Below are positions 25,293-34,066 of a DNA stretch of 42,549 nucleotides, piece after piece. A model generated the notes under the pieces. The model had not been told where the DNA came from. It did no database searches and worked only from the letters and a program-made list of their open reading frames with translations. The stretch is from assembly GCA_030524585.1 (NCBI GenBank), contig JAUNGJ010000023.1:1-42549 (forward strand). Direction: 5' to 3'. The stretch comes from Eubacteriales bacterium. Lineage in GTDB: Bacteria > Bacillota > Clostridia > Lachnospirales > Lachnospiraceae. Position numbers and translations under genes: made by a program. The stretch's first letter is position 1; every line of letters starts with the position of its first letter.

Positions 25293-26028
25293 TCATCTGC
25301 TCCAATATTTCCAGTGATTTGAAGCGTTTATCCACATATACATCCATATACCGTCCAATCACCATTCCAAGCTCCCGAAGAACCAGGTCTGACACCGTAA
25401 ATGTATAGAGCCGTTCCACTTTTGCGCCGACAATATACTGAAGTGCATACCAGGTGGACACATCAAGCTTAATACCATCAAATACATCCCTGTCACATTC
25501 ACAGCAGACTCTGCCGCCTTTCCTGACACTGAACTGTCCCTGACGCTCTTTATTACCGCACGCCACACACTGAAACACCTGAGGTGCCTCTCCGTTCAGA
25601 CAGATTGCTTTCAGTTCATATATGTAACGTACCAGAAGATTTGGAATACTCTCATTGACCAATGCCCGTAATGACTGATACAAAAGTTTTAACATCTGGG
25701 TCTCATCATTTGCCTCCCTGCAGTAATAATCGGCAATTTCCATAAAATAAAATCCGTAATAGGCTCCTTCCATATCTTCCTTAAGTTCAGTAAAATAATT
25801 GGAAATAGAGGCCGACATCAGCGTATAGGATGTCCGCCCCTCATAGATTGTAAACTCTCCAAAAGAAAATGGTATAATACTTCCGCCAAGGGCGCTGGAT
25901 GGCTTTCTCGCTCCTTTTGCAAATACAGAAATCTTGCCCCGCTCTTTGGTTAGTATCACAACCCGCTTATCATATTCTCCAATTGGAATGGCTGCTAATA
26001 CCATTCCCATTACCGTTATCTGGTTCAC
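25288..26028 (-). CDS. recO: DNA repair protein RecO
   Basis: RecO anneals single strands and helps load RecA in RecFOR repair. It is 246 residues with an N-terminal OB fold (VLAAIPIGEYDKRVVILTKERGKISVFAKGARK) and a zinc site CVACG plus CCEC near residues 155-180. The start is a GTG at 26028 preceded by GGGGAAGG, so it overlaps the end of the YqzL-like gene by 59 bases. The era-yqzL-recO-glyS order is common in Firmicutes. Confidence 0.92.
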   Translation of the reverse strand: MNQITVMGMVLAAIPIGEYDKRVVILTKERGKISVFAKGARKPSSALGGSIIPFSFGEFTIYEGRTSYTLMSASISNYFTELKEDMEGAYYGFYFMEIADYYCREANDETQMLKLLYQSLRALVNESIPNLLVRYIYELKAICLNGEAPQVFQCVACGNKERQGQFSVRKGGRVCCECDRDVFDGIKLDVSTWYALQYIVGAKVERLYTFTVSDLVLRELGMVIGRYMDVYVDKRFKSLEILEQMT

Positions 26029-26167
26029 TTAAACCTTCCCCTGTTCTGGCATCCGGCCCCTGTCCATACCTTTTCATCACTTCCGAACAGATTGCGATTC
26101 CCCGGTAATTCAGATAGTCGTCTACGCTTCCGGATGCCATAAATTTATTCCAGTACTTCTCTTCCAT
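25970..26167 (-). CDS. YqzL-like small protein upstream of recO
   Basis: A 65-residue protein. The first 25 residues (EEKYWNKFMASGSVDDYLNYRG) match the pattern of short YqzL proteins between era and recO, where a W..F..SG..DDYL text recurs. The last 20 residues are low-complexity (PDNGNGNGISSH) and are encoded where the frame overlaps recO. Function unknown. The position between era (54-base gap) and recO supports it as real. Confidence 0.7.
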   Translation of the reverse strand: MEEKYWNKFMASGSVDDYLNYRGIAICSEVMKRYGQGPDARTGEGLSEPDNGNGNGISSHSNWRI

Positions 26168-26221
26168 ATCGTCACCTCATCCTCTGTTATATGGATTAGG
26201 TTCTCCTATGAAAGGGGCTTT

Positions 26222-27118
26222 TTATTCATCTTCCCGGTATCCAAAATTTTTCACAAGAAAATCACTGTCTCTCCAATCCTTCTTCACCTTGACCCAAAGC
26301 TTTAAATTTACCTGAGAATCCAGCATCTTCTCAATCTCATACCGTGCCGTACTGCCAATCTTTTTCAACATATTTCCTTGTTTTCCAATAATTATCCCCT
26401 TGTGGGAATCCCGCTCACATATGATAGTAGCGTCTATGTGAGTCACCCTGCCTTTTCGCTTCATACTGTCAATGACAACTGCCAATCCATGAGGAATTTC
26501 TTCATTCAGACAGTGCAGCGCCTTCTCCCGGATCAGTTCCGCCACGATCTGTCTCTCCGGCTGATCTGTGATGGTATCCTCATCATAAAACTGCGGTCCA
26601 TAAGGAAGATATTTAAAAACTACCTTCAGCAGTTCCCCGGTGTTGTCGCCGCTTCTGGCTGATACCGGCACGATCTCCGCAAAATCATAGATATCCTTAT
26701 AAGCCGAGATTGCTGCAAGAACTTCCTCCGTTTTCACCATATCCACCTTGTTAATAACCAGAATTACCGGTGTCTTCACCTTCTTAAGCTGGTCTGCAAT
26801 ATGCCGCTCACCGGCTCCGATAAATGTGGCAGGCTCCACCAGCCACAGAACCACGTCTACCTCATTCAGCGTCCGCTCCGCTACATTTACCATATACTCG
26901 CCCAGCTTATTCTTTGCCTTGTGAATCCCCGGAGTGTCCACAAAGATAATCTGCCCTTCCTCCCTGGTAAGCACCGTCTGAATCCGATTTCTTGTGGTCT
27001 GGGGCTTATTGGACGTAATCGCAATCTTCTGGCCGATGAGATAATTCATCAGCGTAGATTTTCCCACATTGGGACGCCCGATTAATGTTACAAATCCTGA
27101 TTTATAATCTTTTCTCAT
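26222..27118 (-). CDS. era: GTPase Era
   Basis: Era binds 16S rRNA and GTP during 30S maturation. It is about 298 residues. G1 is GRPNVGKST, G3 DTPG (VDTPGIHKAKN), G4 NKVD (VINKVDMV), and the C-terminal KH domain has GIIIGKQGNMLKKIG. The ATG at 27118 follows GAGGAGAATAC; an upstream frame extension has no homology. It lies 64 bases after the M16 protease and before yqzL-recO. Confidence 0.96.
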   Translation of the reverse strand: MRKDYKSGFVTLIGRPNVGKSTLMNYLIGQKIAITSNKPQTTRNRIQTVLTREEGQIIFVDTPGIHKAKNKLGEYMVNVAERTLNEVDVVLWLVEPATFIGAGERHIADQLKKVKTPVILVINKVDMVKTEEVLAAISAYKDIYDFAEIVPVSARSGDNTGELLKVVFKYLPYGPQFYDEDTITDQPERQIVAELIREKALHCLNEEIPHGLAVVIDSMKRKGRVTHIDATIICERDSHKGIIIGKQGNMLKKIGSTARYEIEKMLDSQVNLKLWVKVKKDWRDSDFLVKNFGYREDE

Positions 27119-27182
27119 GTATTCTCCTCGCTTCGGACACCGGGCGGCCATGCTTTGGCCGTCTGCGTGCAGTATATACCGC

Positions 27183-30113
27183 CTAAAAACCAGTCACCCG
27201 GTCAAACATATCTTTTGCTTCCTCGATTTTTTCCTCGCTTCCAATCACACAGATCTGCTCCGCTTTCATCATAGCTTCCACAACCCCTGCCAATCTTCGG
27301 ATATCATCCTGAGTTGCTTCCAGCACCTGTCTGCGCTCTTCCCGAATCATATCCGCACTAACGTGATTCATATACAGATTCAGGGATCGATCGCCTTTCA
27401 TAGCCGGTGTCATCGGCTGATCCAGATTACTCATAGTTCCAATGACATATTTATTCATATCATAGTCGCTGACCGTAAAGTTACGAAGATACTCTGCCAC
27501 ACCTTCATACACTTCCATAGTGCGTTCCAGATTCGGATCACGGTAGGAGACAAAATATCCCTCGCCAATTCGGTTAAAACTGCTCATACAGCCATATGCG
27601 CCGCCCTTTACACGGATATTCTGCCACAGGTATTCATAACCCATGATTACCTTCAGCACCTGCAGCGCCCCCGTATAAGAAGCACCCTGGTCAATAAAAT
27701 TACCGCATCTTGCCACATACTGTACCTTTGAAGCGGTCTTAAAGCCCTCGTTTTTCTTTTCACAGTGAATGATACACCGTTCGCCGTCCCCAAGCTTCGC
27801 CGGCTCCTTAAAGAGACCTTCTGCAAATGTCTTCATCTCCGCTTCCAGGAATGAAAGCCCATCCTTTTCCGCTGTGAAACTTACCATCATGTTATCAGCA
27901 CAAAACAGTGCCTGAGCCAGCATTTTAAGGTTGGAAACCAATGTTCCTTTCTCGCTCTCATAATTCTTCTCGATAGAAGCCACTTTCTGATAATATTCAA
28001 TTCCGCTTGTCATATCCTTAAGCTTTGCCGAAGGTGATGCATAGGACATGGCGCGAAGCGCCGCTGTCACGTGACCGGAGGACTGAAACCTCATCAGGAG
28101 TCTTGACGTAGTCATGGCAAGAATCTCCTTCAACCGCCTCTCATCGTCAAGCTTTGATTTTGTCAGAATCTCTTTCATCATTGCAAATGCAACCGGCAGC
28201 TTACCATACAGCGCCTTTGCTTTTATTTCAAACGTAGCCTTAAATTCCTTTTCACGAACCTTGGTCACATCCGTATAAAGCTCCATAGACGTGCCGATTC
28301 CGCCGGTATGCACATTAATCTCGTTAAACAGCTCGCCGTACTCATAATTCTCAGTATCAATGATTCCCAGAACTCCCTGCAAAATTCCCACATAAGGAAG
28401 CAGCTCCTTTGGAACCCCCGACATGTCAAACATCACCGTCACATAGCCGATTCCATTGGTGTCGATTTCATGGAAGATGACAGGAATATCTCCTATTCTC
28501 ATCTCTTCATTGTAAATTGGCGCAATTTCTCTGGAAATATCTTCCCGGCTCAGCACTGGGATACATGCCATTGCCGCCTCATCGGACGGCTCTGACTGAT
28601 ACTCCTCCAGCGCTCTGGTCCGTGCTACAAGGGCTTCTATTTCTTTCTTACTTAAGCTGTTCTTATATGCCTGAAGCTTATCATGAAGCTCTCTGTCCAT
28701 GCGGGCAGTACGTCCCTTTTCCGGTTTTAGCGTCACAATTACTCCATGCTGATTATCCAGCAGGTATTTGCGGATCAGATTTTCAAAATAATCTGTGTTC
28801 ATCTGCTGTTTCAGAAATTCAAAGGTATCCAGTGCCTGAATATGCATAAACGGCTCTGTCTCATCATAAAGCCAGCTGTCCATAATCTGCAGGCCATACA
28901 TCAGGCCCTTCGGATAACGCCCATAATCCGCCTCACGGTACTGGAACTCATGATAGTTAATACCTGCCTCTAATGCCTTTCTGTCAATTCCCTTCTCTGC
29001 CATTTCTGCAAGAAGGTTTTCGATCAATTCTACAAATGCTTCTTTCTGCTCTGCGTTGGCATTCTTCGCCACTACAGAAAAAATCGGCTGATAGATTCCA
29101 TTGTCATAGGAACCCATAATATCCTTGCCAATTCCCGCCTCAAGAAGCGCTTTCTTAAGCGGCGCCCCCGGCGCTGACAGCAGTGCATAGTCCAGAATTT
29201 CAAAAGCCACATAGAGTTCTTTGTCCAAACTGGTGCCAATCACTTTATTATAAGAAAGATAAGTATTATCTTCCAAAGGCTCTTCACTGGTGATAGAATA
29301 TGGAATCTCCACTTCCTTCATCTTAGCAAACGGCTCCTGATATCTTATCTCAGAATCAATATTCATCTGTTCAAATTTACTCAGATACTCTCTGTCCAGC
29401 CACGCCAGCTTTTCTTCCATATCCATATCTCCGTACAGATAAATATAGCTGTTGGACGGATGATAGTATTTCTTATGAAATGCCAGAAACTGTTCATAGC
29501 TTAAATCCGGAATCACTTCCGGGTCGCCGCCGGACTCATTTGCATAGGAAGTATCTGGAAACAGCTCGTTAAGCACCACCCGGTCAAGCACACCCTCCGG
29601 TGACGAAAAGGCTCCCTTCATCTCATTATATACTACGCCGTTATACTCCAGCTCGGCATCTTCGCTTTCCAGCTTATAGCTCCATCCTTCCTGACGGAAA
29701 ATTTCCTCATGCTGATAAATATTCGGATAAAATACCGCATCCATATATACGTGCATCAGATTCTGGAAATCCTTATCGTTACAGCTTGCCACCGGATACA
29801 CCGTCTTATCCGGGTACGTCATGGCATTCAAGAACGTATTCAAGGAACCCTTTACCAATTCCACAAAGGGATCCTTTACCGGAAAATTCTTAGAACCGCA
29901 GAGCACCGAATGCTCCAAAATATGGGGAAGCCCCGTACTGTCCTCCGGCGGAGTCCGAAATCCCACTGAGAACACCTTATTATCATCAGCCGTCTCCATC
30001 AGGACCAATCTTGCGCCGCTTTTCTTGTGCCTCAGAAGATACCCCCGGCACTTCACGTCCTGCAGATTCTGCTCTTTTATGATTTCATATCGCGTTAAAT
30101 CTTTTACACTCAT
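27183..30113 (-). CDS. M16C family metalloprotease (presequence protease PreP/Cym1-like, insulinase family)
   Basis: A 976-residue zinc peptidase that degrades peptides inside a closed two-half chamber. The inverted zinc motif HILEH lies at residues 64-68 (H64, E67, H68), and the downstream acidic ligand region is near residue 165 (VVYNEMKGAFSSPEG). The C-terminal half retains the Arg/Tyr pair region (RVKGGAYGCMSSF, then SYRDPNLERT) typical of full-length active members. No signal peptide is seen, so it is probably cytoplasmic. GGAGAG precedes the ATG. In Clostridia it commonly sits next to era. Confidence 0.93.
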   Translation of the reverse strand: MSVKDLTRYEIIKEQNLQDVKCRGYLLRHKKSGARLVLMETADDNKVFSVGFRTPPEDSTGLPHILEHSVLCGSKNFPVKDPFVELVKGSLNTFLNAMTYPDKTVYPVASCNDKDFQNLMHVYMDAVFYPNIYQHEEIFRQEGWSYKLESEDAELEYNGVVYNEMKGAFSSPEGVLDRVVLNELFPDTSYANESGGDPEVIPDLSYEQFLAFHKKYYHPSNSYIYLYGDMDMEEKLAWLDREYLSKFEQMNIDSEIRYQEPFAKMKEVEIPYSITSEEPLEDNTYLSYNKVIGTSLDKELYVAFEILDYALLSAPGAPLKKALLEAGIGKDIMGSYDNGIYQPIFSVVAKNANAEQKEAFVELIENLLAEMAEKGIDRKALEAGINYHEFQYREADYGRYPKGLMYGLQIMDSWLYDETEPFMHIQALDTFEFLKQQMNTDYFENLIRKYLLDNQHGVIVTLKPEKGRTARMDRELHDKLQAYKNSLSKKEIEALVARTRALEEYQSEPSDEAAMACIPVLSREDISREIAPIYNEEMRIGDIPVIFHEIDTNGIGYVTVMFDMSGVPKELLPYVGILQGVLGIIDTENYEYGELFNEINVHTGGIGTSMELYTDVTKVREKEFKATFEIKAKALYGKLPVAFAMMKEILTKSKLDDERRLKEILAMTTSRLLMRFQSSGHVTAALRAMSYASPSAKLKDMTSGIEYYQKVASIEKNYESEKGTLVSNLKMLAQALFCADNMMVSFTAEKDGLSFLEAEMKTFAEGLFKEPAKLGDGERCIIHCEKKNEGFKTASKVQYVARCGNFIDQGASYTGALQVLKVIMGYEYLWQNIRVKGGAYGCMSSFNRIGEGYFVSYRDPNLERTMEVYEGVAEYLRNFTVSDYDMNKYVIGTMSNLDQPMTPAMKGDRSLNLYMNHVSADMIREERRQVLEATQDDIRRLAGVVEAMMKAEQICVIGSEEKIEEAKDMFDRVTGF

Positions 30114-30195
30114 CTGAATCTCTCCAATTTTTTATTTATTATTCTAACCATATCTGACTAATCATTATACCAGTTTTTACCGGAAAAAGGAACTC

Positions 30196-31193
30196 TTATA
30201 AGCCACTCAAATCCAATTTATAAATAAGACTACAGATTTTCTTACTTTCCAAAAACATAACCATATAAACCTTTTTTCCGCAGACCTCTACATTGCCCTC
30301 CGAAAAAATATAGGCTTCATCAATGCCGAATGACGTTTATAATCTTTCCCGGATTTAATCTCTAACGGTAAGATATTACCATTCAGCTCTGTCACGAAAT
30401 CTATCTCTCCCAGCTTAGGTCAGCTTACAAGGAACTACACGCAGATCGCGAAACGGCTCGGCTGGCTTTGCTATTTATCCAACGTTTCTTTACTGGAAAG
30501 ACAATCCGCAAGATAGATTACATCATCAGAAGTGCGGAAGCCTACCATATCGAAAAAGTGACCCGGCAATGGAATTATTTCAACGCCGGACGGTAAAGTA
30601 TTTTTTGTAAGATATTCGGTATTGCTTTCCTGCGCCATTAAAAATTTATGCTTCAAGTCTTTAGGTGGGTATGCACCATATAGAAATGATGGTTCTAAAA
30701 TAGGATGTCTTATAAAATCACATTCAATACCGGGCGCATATATTTTGCAGCCAGTTTGTCCCTGTAAATATCTATTACCTCCTATGTGATCTGCGTTAGA
30801 ATGGGTATTGTAAATTGCGCTTAAATGCCATTGGTGCGCGTCCAGTATTTGCCGGATTTTTCGCCCAGCGTCTTTGTCATTTCCGCTGTCAATTAAGCAT
30901 ACGTCGGTGTCGTTTAATTTGAAAAGTCCTATTTTTGCAGGGCTTTCAGTTTGTACCGATTCTCATACCGCGTGAAATCCTTTTTATATAGTTTAACAAT
31001 CTTTTCGTGTACCCGAGCAATCTTATTCAAGTCATTGGACTCTATTCTACAAGGAACTTAATTCTTGTATCACAATATCCTTAAACTTCTGTATCTCGTC
31101 AAAGAAAATGATTGTCTTTCCAATCTGCCTTGCGCCTGTCAGAAGAAAAGCATCCTTTCCTTCTGCAACCCACTCATTAACCACCGTTTCCAT
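30196..31193 (-). pseudogene. Decayed AAA ATPase with DUF4143/PD-(D/E)XK C-terminus, interrupted by foreign segment
   Basis: Three pieces of one ATPase type lie in order on the minus strand. 31193-31047 starts METVVNEWVAEGKD, has Walker A TGARQIGKT and joins it directly to Walker B IIFFDEIQKF, so about 60 residues between are missing; it ends at a TAG. 31046-30929 in another frame reads DLNKIARVHEKIVKLYKKDF, a mid-protein segment. 30426-30196 reads GEIDFVTELNGNILPLEIKSG (nuclease-like end) and, after a frameshift, DEAYIFSEGNVEV to a final stop. Between the second and third lies a metallo-beta-lactamase-fold segment. Deletions, frameshifts and the insertion show it cannot make the ATPase. Confidence 0.82.
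30471..30962 (-). pseudogene. Internal fragment of an MBL-fold metallo-hydrolase gene
   Basis: An open frame of 163 codons with no good start before residue ~106. It reads ESPAKIGLFKLNDTDVCLIDSG, then the metal motif THSNADHIGG (HxxxDH form) and later LPGHFFDMVGF and YLADCLSSKETLDK before a TAG. These are the first three MBL motifs; the N-terminal strands and the C-terminal third are missing. It is AT-richer than its neighbours and sits inside the broken ATPase. The HSNADHIGG variant occurs in some clostridial MBL proteins. It is probably not expressed as a functional enzyme. Confidence 0.75.
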
Positions 31194-31376
31194 ATGTGTT
31201 TAAAGATGAATATGTATACAAAAAACAGAGGATTATCATATATAATCGATAACCCTCAGATACTTGAACAACTATACTAATTCACCTTTATCTCATTTTT
31301 TCTTATTGATATTCAATTCTTCCGATATTTCCGGCTTCATGTTTATAACCGGAAATTTTCAGAATATACTATGCTT
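31194..31376. other. Intergenic region, nothing recognised
   Basis: About 180 AT-rich bases between the ATPase remnant and the zinc-ribbon protein gene. No coding frame, tRNA or clear terminator is visible. It may hold the degraded promoter of the ATPase. Confidence 0.4.
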
Positions 31377-32201
31377 TTATTCCGCATATACTTCAATTTC
31401 AGATATACATCCTTCATCCCATGCGGTATTAGTGCCTCTATTAACATTTTTAATTGTTATGGTTATATCGGAGGCGCTGCAGGGTTTTGACAATTCTACC
31501 CATTGTTCCTTTTTCTCATCAGAGAAAGACACAGGCTGACTATATCCGCCTATTGAGATTTCAAGTTCTATTGGTCGATTATTTCCCCAAAAACGGTCAT
31601 CATCTCTCCAATTTCCCAATTTCAACCCAATATATTTCACATTATACTGCATATTAAACCTGCCGCAGATCCACTCTCCAATTCCGGAACCACTTGCATT
31701 TTCCTGCCATGATGTAGCCTCTATTCCGTCAAAGGCAGCCAATGCACTATTATCATATCCGGCCTGATAGTATTCAGACGAAGCGCCTGCGCTTTCAATA
31801 CCGACCTTTGTATAATTAGTCAAATCCGGAGTCTGTCCCAAAACAGACATAGACAATTCTACAGTTTCTTCCTCTTCTGCCGTCTCTTTTTCCGGTTCCC
31901 CAGCATCTTCTGCATCAGATCCTGATTCCACTGCTTCTTTTTGTACTTCTGTATCCTGTGCTTCTGTATCTTGTGCTTCTGCAGCCTTATCTCCACTGTT
32001 TACATTCGGCCATATAAAAAATATGACGCATAACAGCACAGCTACAACAATTAGTCCGAGAATAAGCGGAAGTATTGGCTTTTTCTTCGGAACCGGCTTC
32101 TGTTCCACTTCCAGCGGCGTTATATTCTCCATAGGCATTCCGCATTCCGCGCAAAACATAGCATCCTCATCATTTTTTGCCCCACAGTTACTGCAATACA
32201 T
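31377..32201 (-). CDS. Membrane-anchored zinc-ribbon protein with C-terminal galactose-binding-like (NADase-type glycan-binding) domain
   Basis: A 274-residue protein in three parts. The N-terminal zinc ribbon has C3, C6, C17 and C20 (YCSNCG ... CAECG). One transmembrane helix spans about 43-64. A Glu/Ala-rich linker with a tandem AQDTE repeat (about 75-120) leads to a beta-rich domain from about 125. That domain has SALAAFDGIEATSWQE, GIGEWI, NNRPIELEI and WDEGCISEIEVY, the pattern of discoidin-like NADase-type glycan-binding domains. The likely topology puts the ribbon inside and the sugar-binding domain outside. It starts 9 bases after the nhaC stop behind GGAGGAG, so it is expressed with the lysine-riboswitch transporter. 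Function unknown. Confidence 0.8.
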   Translation of the reverse strand: MYCSNCGAKNDEDAMFCAECGMPMENITPLEVEQKPVPKKKPILPLILGLIVVAVLLCVIFFIWPNVNSGDKAAEAQDTEAQDTEVQKEAVESGSDAEDAGEPEKETAEEEETVELSMSVLGQTPDLTNYTKVGIESAGASSEYYQAGYDNSALAAFDGIEATSWQENASGSGIGEWICGRFNMQYNVKYIGLKLGNWRDDDRFWGNNRPIELEISIGGYSQPVSFSDEKKEQWVELSKPCSASDITITIKNVNRGTNTAWDEGCISEIEVYAE

Positions 32202-32210
32202 ATGCTCCTC

Positions 32211-33821
32211 CTACACATTCATTTTCTTCAGTACCACTAATACTGCCAGCATCAGTACAATACCAACCGGAAGTGCAATGAACGCAGTCTGCACAAATCC
32301 TGCCACCAGATAGGTTACAAAGGATACTGCCGCTACAGTTATGGCATATGGAAGCTGTGTTGACACATGGTTCACGTGATTACACTGTGCACCTGCCGAC
32401 GCCATAATCGTAGTATCGGAAATCGGTGAGCAATGGTCGCCGCATACAGCACCTGCCATACATGCAGAGATAGAAATGATCATCATCGTCTCGTTGGTTC
32501 CTGCAAATACCGCAACTACAATTGGAATCAGAATACCAAAGGTTCCCCATGAGGTTCCTGTGGCAAATGCCAAAAAGCATCCTACCAGGAAGATAATTGC
32601 CGGCAGGAAGTTCACAAGTCCGCCAGCGGCATGTTCCATAGCTCCTGCCACAAAATCAGCCGCACCGAGACTGTCTGTCATAGCCTTCAGTGTCCACGCC
32701 AGCGTCAGGATCAGGATCGCCGGTACCATGGCCTTAAATCCATCCGGCACACAGGACATACATTCATTAAACTTCAATACTCTGCGGATCAGATAGAACA
32801 CAATGGTAATTACAAACGCGAAAAAGCTTCCTACAGCAAGACCAACCGATGCATCGCTGTTAGAGAATGCAGCAATAAAGCCTTCTCCATCAAAGAAACC
32901 ACCCGTCCAGATCATACCGATTACACAGCTAATAATCAATGCAATGATCGGGAATACCAGATCAATTACCTTGCCCTTACTGCTTATTACTTCGTCCTCT
33001 GCGTTGGCATACGGTCTGTCAGGTGTGGTATAAATATCGCCTTTTTCCACCGCATTCTTCTCATGAGTCTTCATCGGACCGTAATCCACCTTCAGGAATA
33101 CAATTCCAAGCATCATTACGATAGTCAGCAAGGCATAGAAATTATATGGAATCGCACGCACAAAAATGGACAGGCCATCCTCGCCTTCTACAAAACCAGT
33201 TACCGCCGCTGCCCAGGAAGAGATTGGCGCGATAATGCAGACCGGAGCAGCTGTCGCATCGATCAGATAAGACAGCTTTGCACGGGAAATGTTGTGCTTA
33301 TCTGTTACCGGACGCATAACGCTTCCTACCGTCAGACAGTTAAAATAGTCATCAATAAAAATCAACACGCCAAGCACGATGGTTGCAAGCTGCGCACCCG
33401 CACGGCTCTTAATATGAATCTCTGCCCAACGTCCGAAAGCCGCGGAACCACCGGCCTTATTCATCAGACATACCATAATGCCAAGCACAACCAGGAACAC
33501 CAGAATACCTACATTATAGCTGTCAGACAGCACTCCGATAATACCATCCTGGAATACATGTGTAATCGTAGTCTCAAAAGTAAATCCGGAATAAAACAGA
33601 CCTCCGATCAGAATACCCACAAACAGAGAACTGTATACCTCTTTTGTAATTAATGCCAGCACGATTGCCACCACCGGCGGTATCAATGCCCAGAATGTTG
33701 CATACATGGACGGCACATATTCTTCTGCTTCTTCCGCTGCAAAAGCAATCACCGGACAGCATATAACCATCAGCATAACCGACGAGACAGCCCATGCAAG
33801 TTTTCTCTTTACGTTTCTCAT
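32211..33821 (-). CDS. NhaC-family transporter under lysine riboswitch control, probable lysine transporter (LysW-like)
   Basis: A 536-residue polytopic membrane protein of the NhaC Na+/H+ antiporter superfamily. It carries FIDDYFNCLTVGSVMRPVTD, IDATAAPVCIIAPISSWAA, ATGTSWGTFGILIPI and CGDHCSPISDTT, all family marks. The first 28 residues form an unusual signal-like segment ending in AFA-AEEAEE before the first conserved helix. A lysine riboswitch lies upstream (34067-34223). Comparative work on L-box regulons assigned NhaC-type proteins in this setting as lysine transporters, so lysine uptake is the better call than sodium export. AGAGGG precedes the ATG. Confidence 0.85.
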   Translation of the reverse strand: MRNVKRKLAWAVSSVMLMVICCPVIAFAAEEAEEYVPSMYATFWALIPPVVAIVLALITKEVYSSLFVGILIGGLFYSGFTFETTITHVFQDGIIGVLSDSYNVGILVFLVVLGIMVCLMNKAGGSAAFGRWAEIHIKSRAGAQLATIVLGVLIFIDDYFNCLTVGSVMRPVTDKHNISRAKLSYLIDATAAPVCIIAPISSWAAAVTGFVEGEDGLSIFVRAIPYNFYALLTIVMMLGIVFLKVDYGPMKTHEKNAVEKGDIYTTPDRPYANAEDEVISSKGKVIDLVFPIIALIISCVIGMIWTGGFFDGEGFIAAFSNSDASVGLAVGSFFAFVITIVFYLIRRVLKFNECMSCVPDGFKAMVPAILILTLAWTLKAMTDSLGAADFVAGAMEHAAGGLVNFLPAIIFLVGCFLAFATGTSWGTFGILIPIVVAVFAGTNETMMIISISACMAGAVCGDHCSPISDTTIMASAGAQCNHVNHVSTQLPYAITVAAVSFVTYLVAGFVQTAFIALPVGIVLMLAVLVVLKKMNV

Positions 33822-33858
33822 AAAATCCCTCTTTCCTCTCTATAATGTAAAAATAGTT

Positions 33859-33944
33859 TGCACATAGGTGCAGACTCCGCAAGCGGACGAACTGCATTGC
33901 AGTATCTTCATATCCGCGAGCTGCGCATCGCTGCACAAAGTGCA
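33859..33944. repeat. String of five short palindromes in the nhaC leader
   Basis: Five near-perfect inverted repeats in 86 bases: 33859-33872 (TGCAC arms), 33876-33887 (TCCGC arms), 33891-33903 (ACTGCA arms), 33923-33931 (GCG arms) and 33932-33944 (TGCAC arms). The two outer elements share the same arms. It lies between the riboswitch terminator and the nhaC ribosome binding site. The last element plus TTTT recurs before nifJ at 39742. It looks like a dispersed intergenic repeat rather than a gene. Confidence 0.6.
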
Positions 33945-33990
33945 TTTTATGTCAGCAGAATTACAAAAGAATTTCCCGTGACATAAAACA

Positions 33991-34028
33991 AGTCATGAAC
34001 AACGCCCTTGGAAGCGATATTCATGACT
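33991..34028 (-). terminator. Riboswitch expression-platform terminator
   Basis: AGTCATGAA (33991-33999) pairs with TTCATGACT (34020-34028), with further partial pairing inside (AACGC against GCGAT). On the minus strand it is followed by TGTTTTATG. It sits about 40 bases downstream of the lysine aptamer, as expected for a transcription-attenuating OFF switch. Confidence 0.8.
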
Positions 34029-34066
34029 CGTATTCTCGTAACACAGATTATGCTCTATTGTCATCT

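Noticed and set aside
27145-27161. CGGCCA/TGGCCG hairpin between the M16 protease and era as a terminator
   Set aside because: The stem is 6 bases and no T-run follows on either strand.
32631-33653. A 340-codon open frame on the plus strand
   Set aside because: It is antisense to the NhaC-family gene and its translation is rich in His, Arg and Asn with no recognisable domain.
33859-33944. Short repeats as a CRISPR array
   Set aside because: The units differ in sequence and length, are adjacent without spacers of constant size, and no cas genes are near.
33574-33945. Minus-strand open frame starting MHFVQRCAARG
   Set aside because: It reads through the palindrome string into nhaC in the wrong frame; the sequence is explained by repeat and riboswitch leader.
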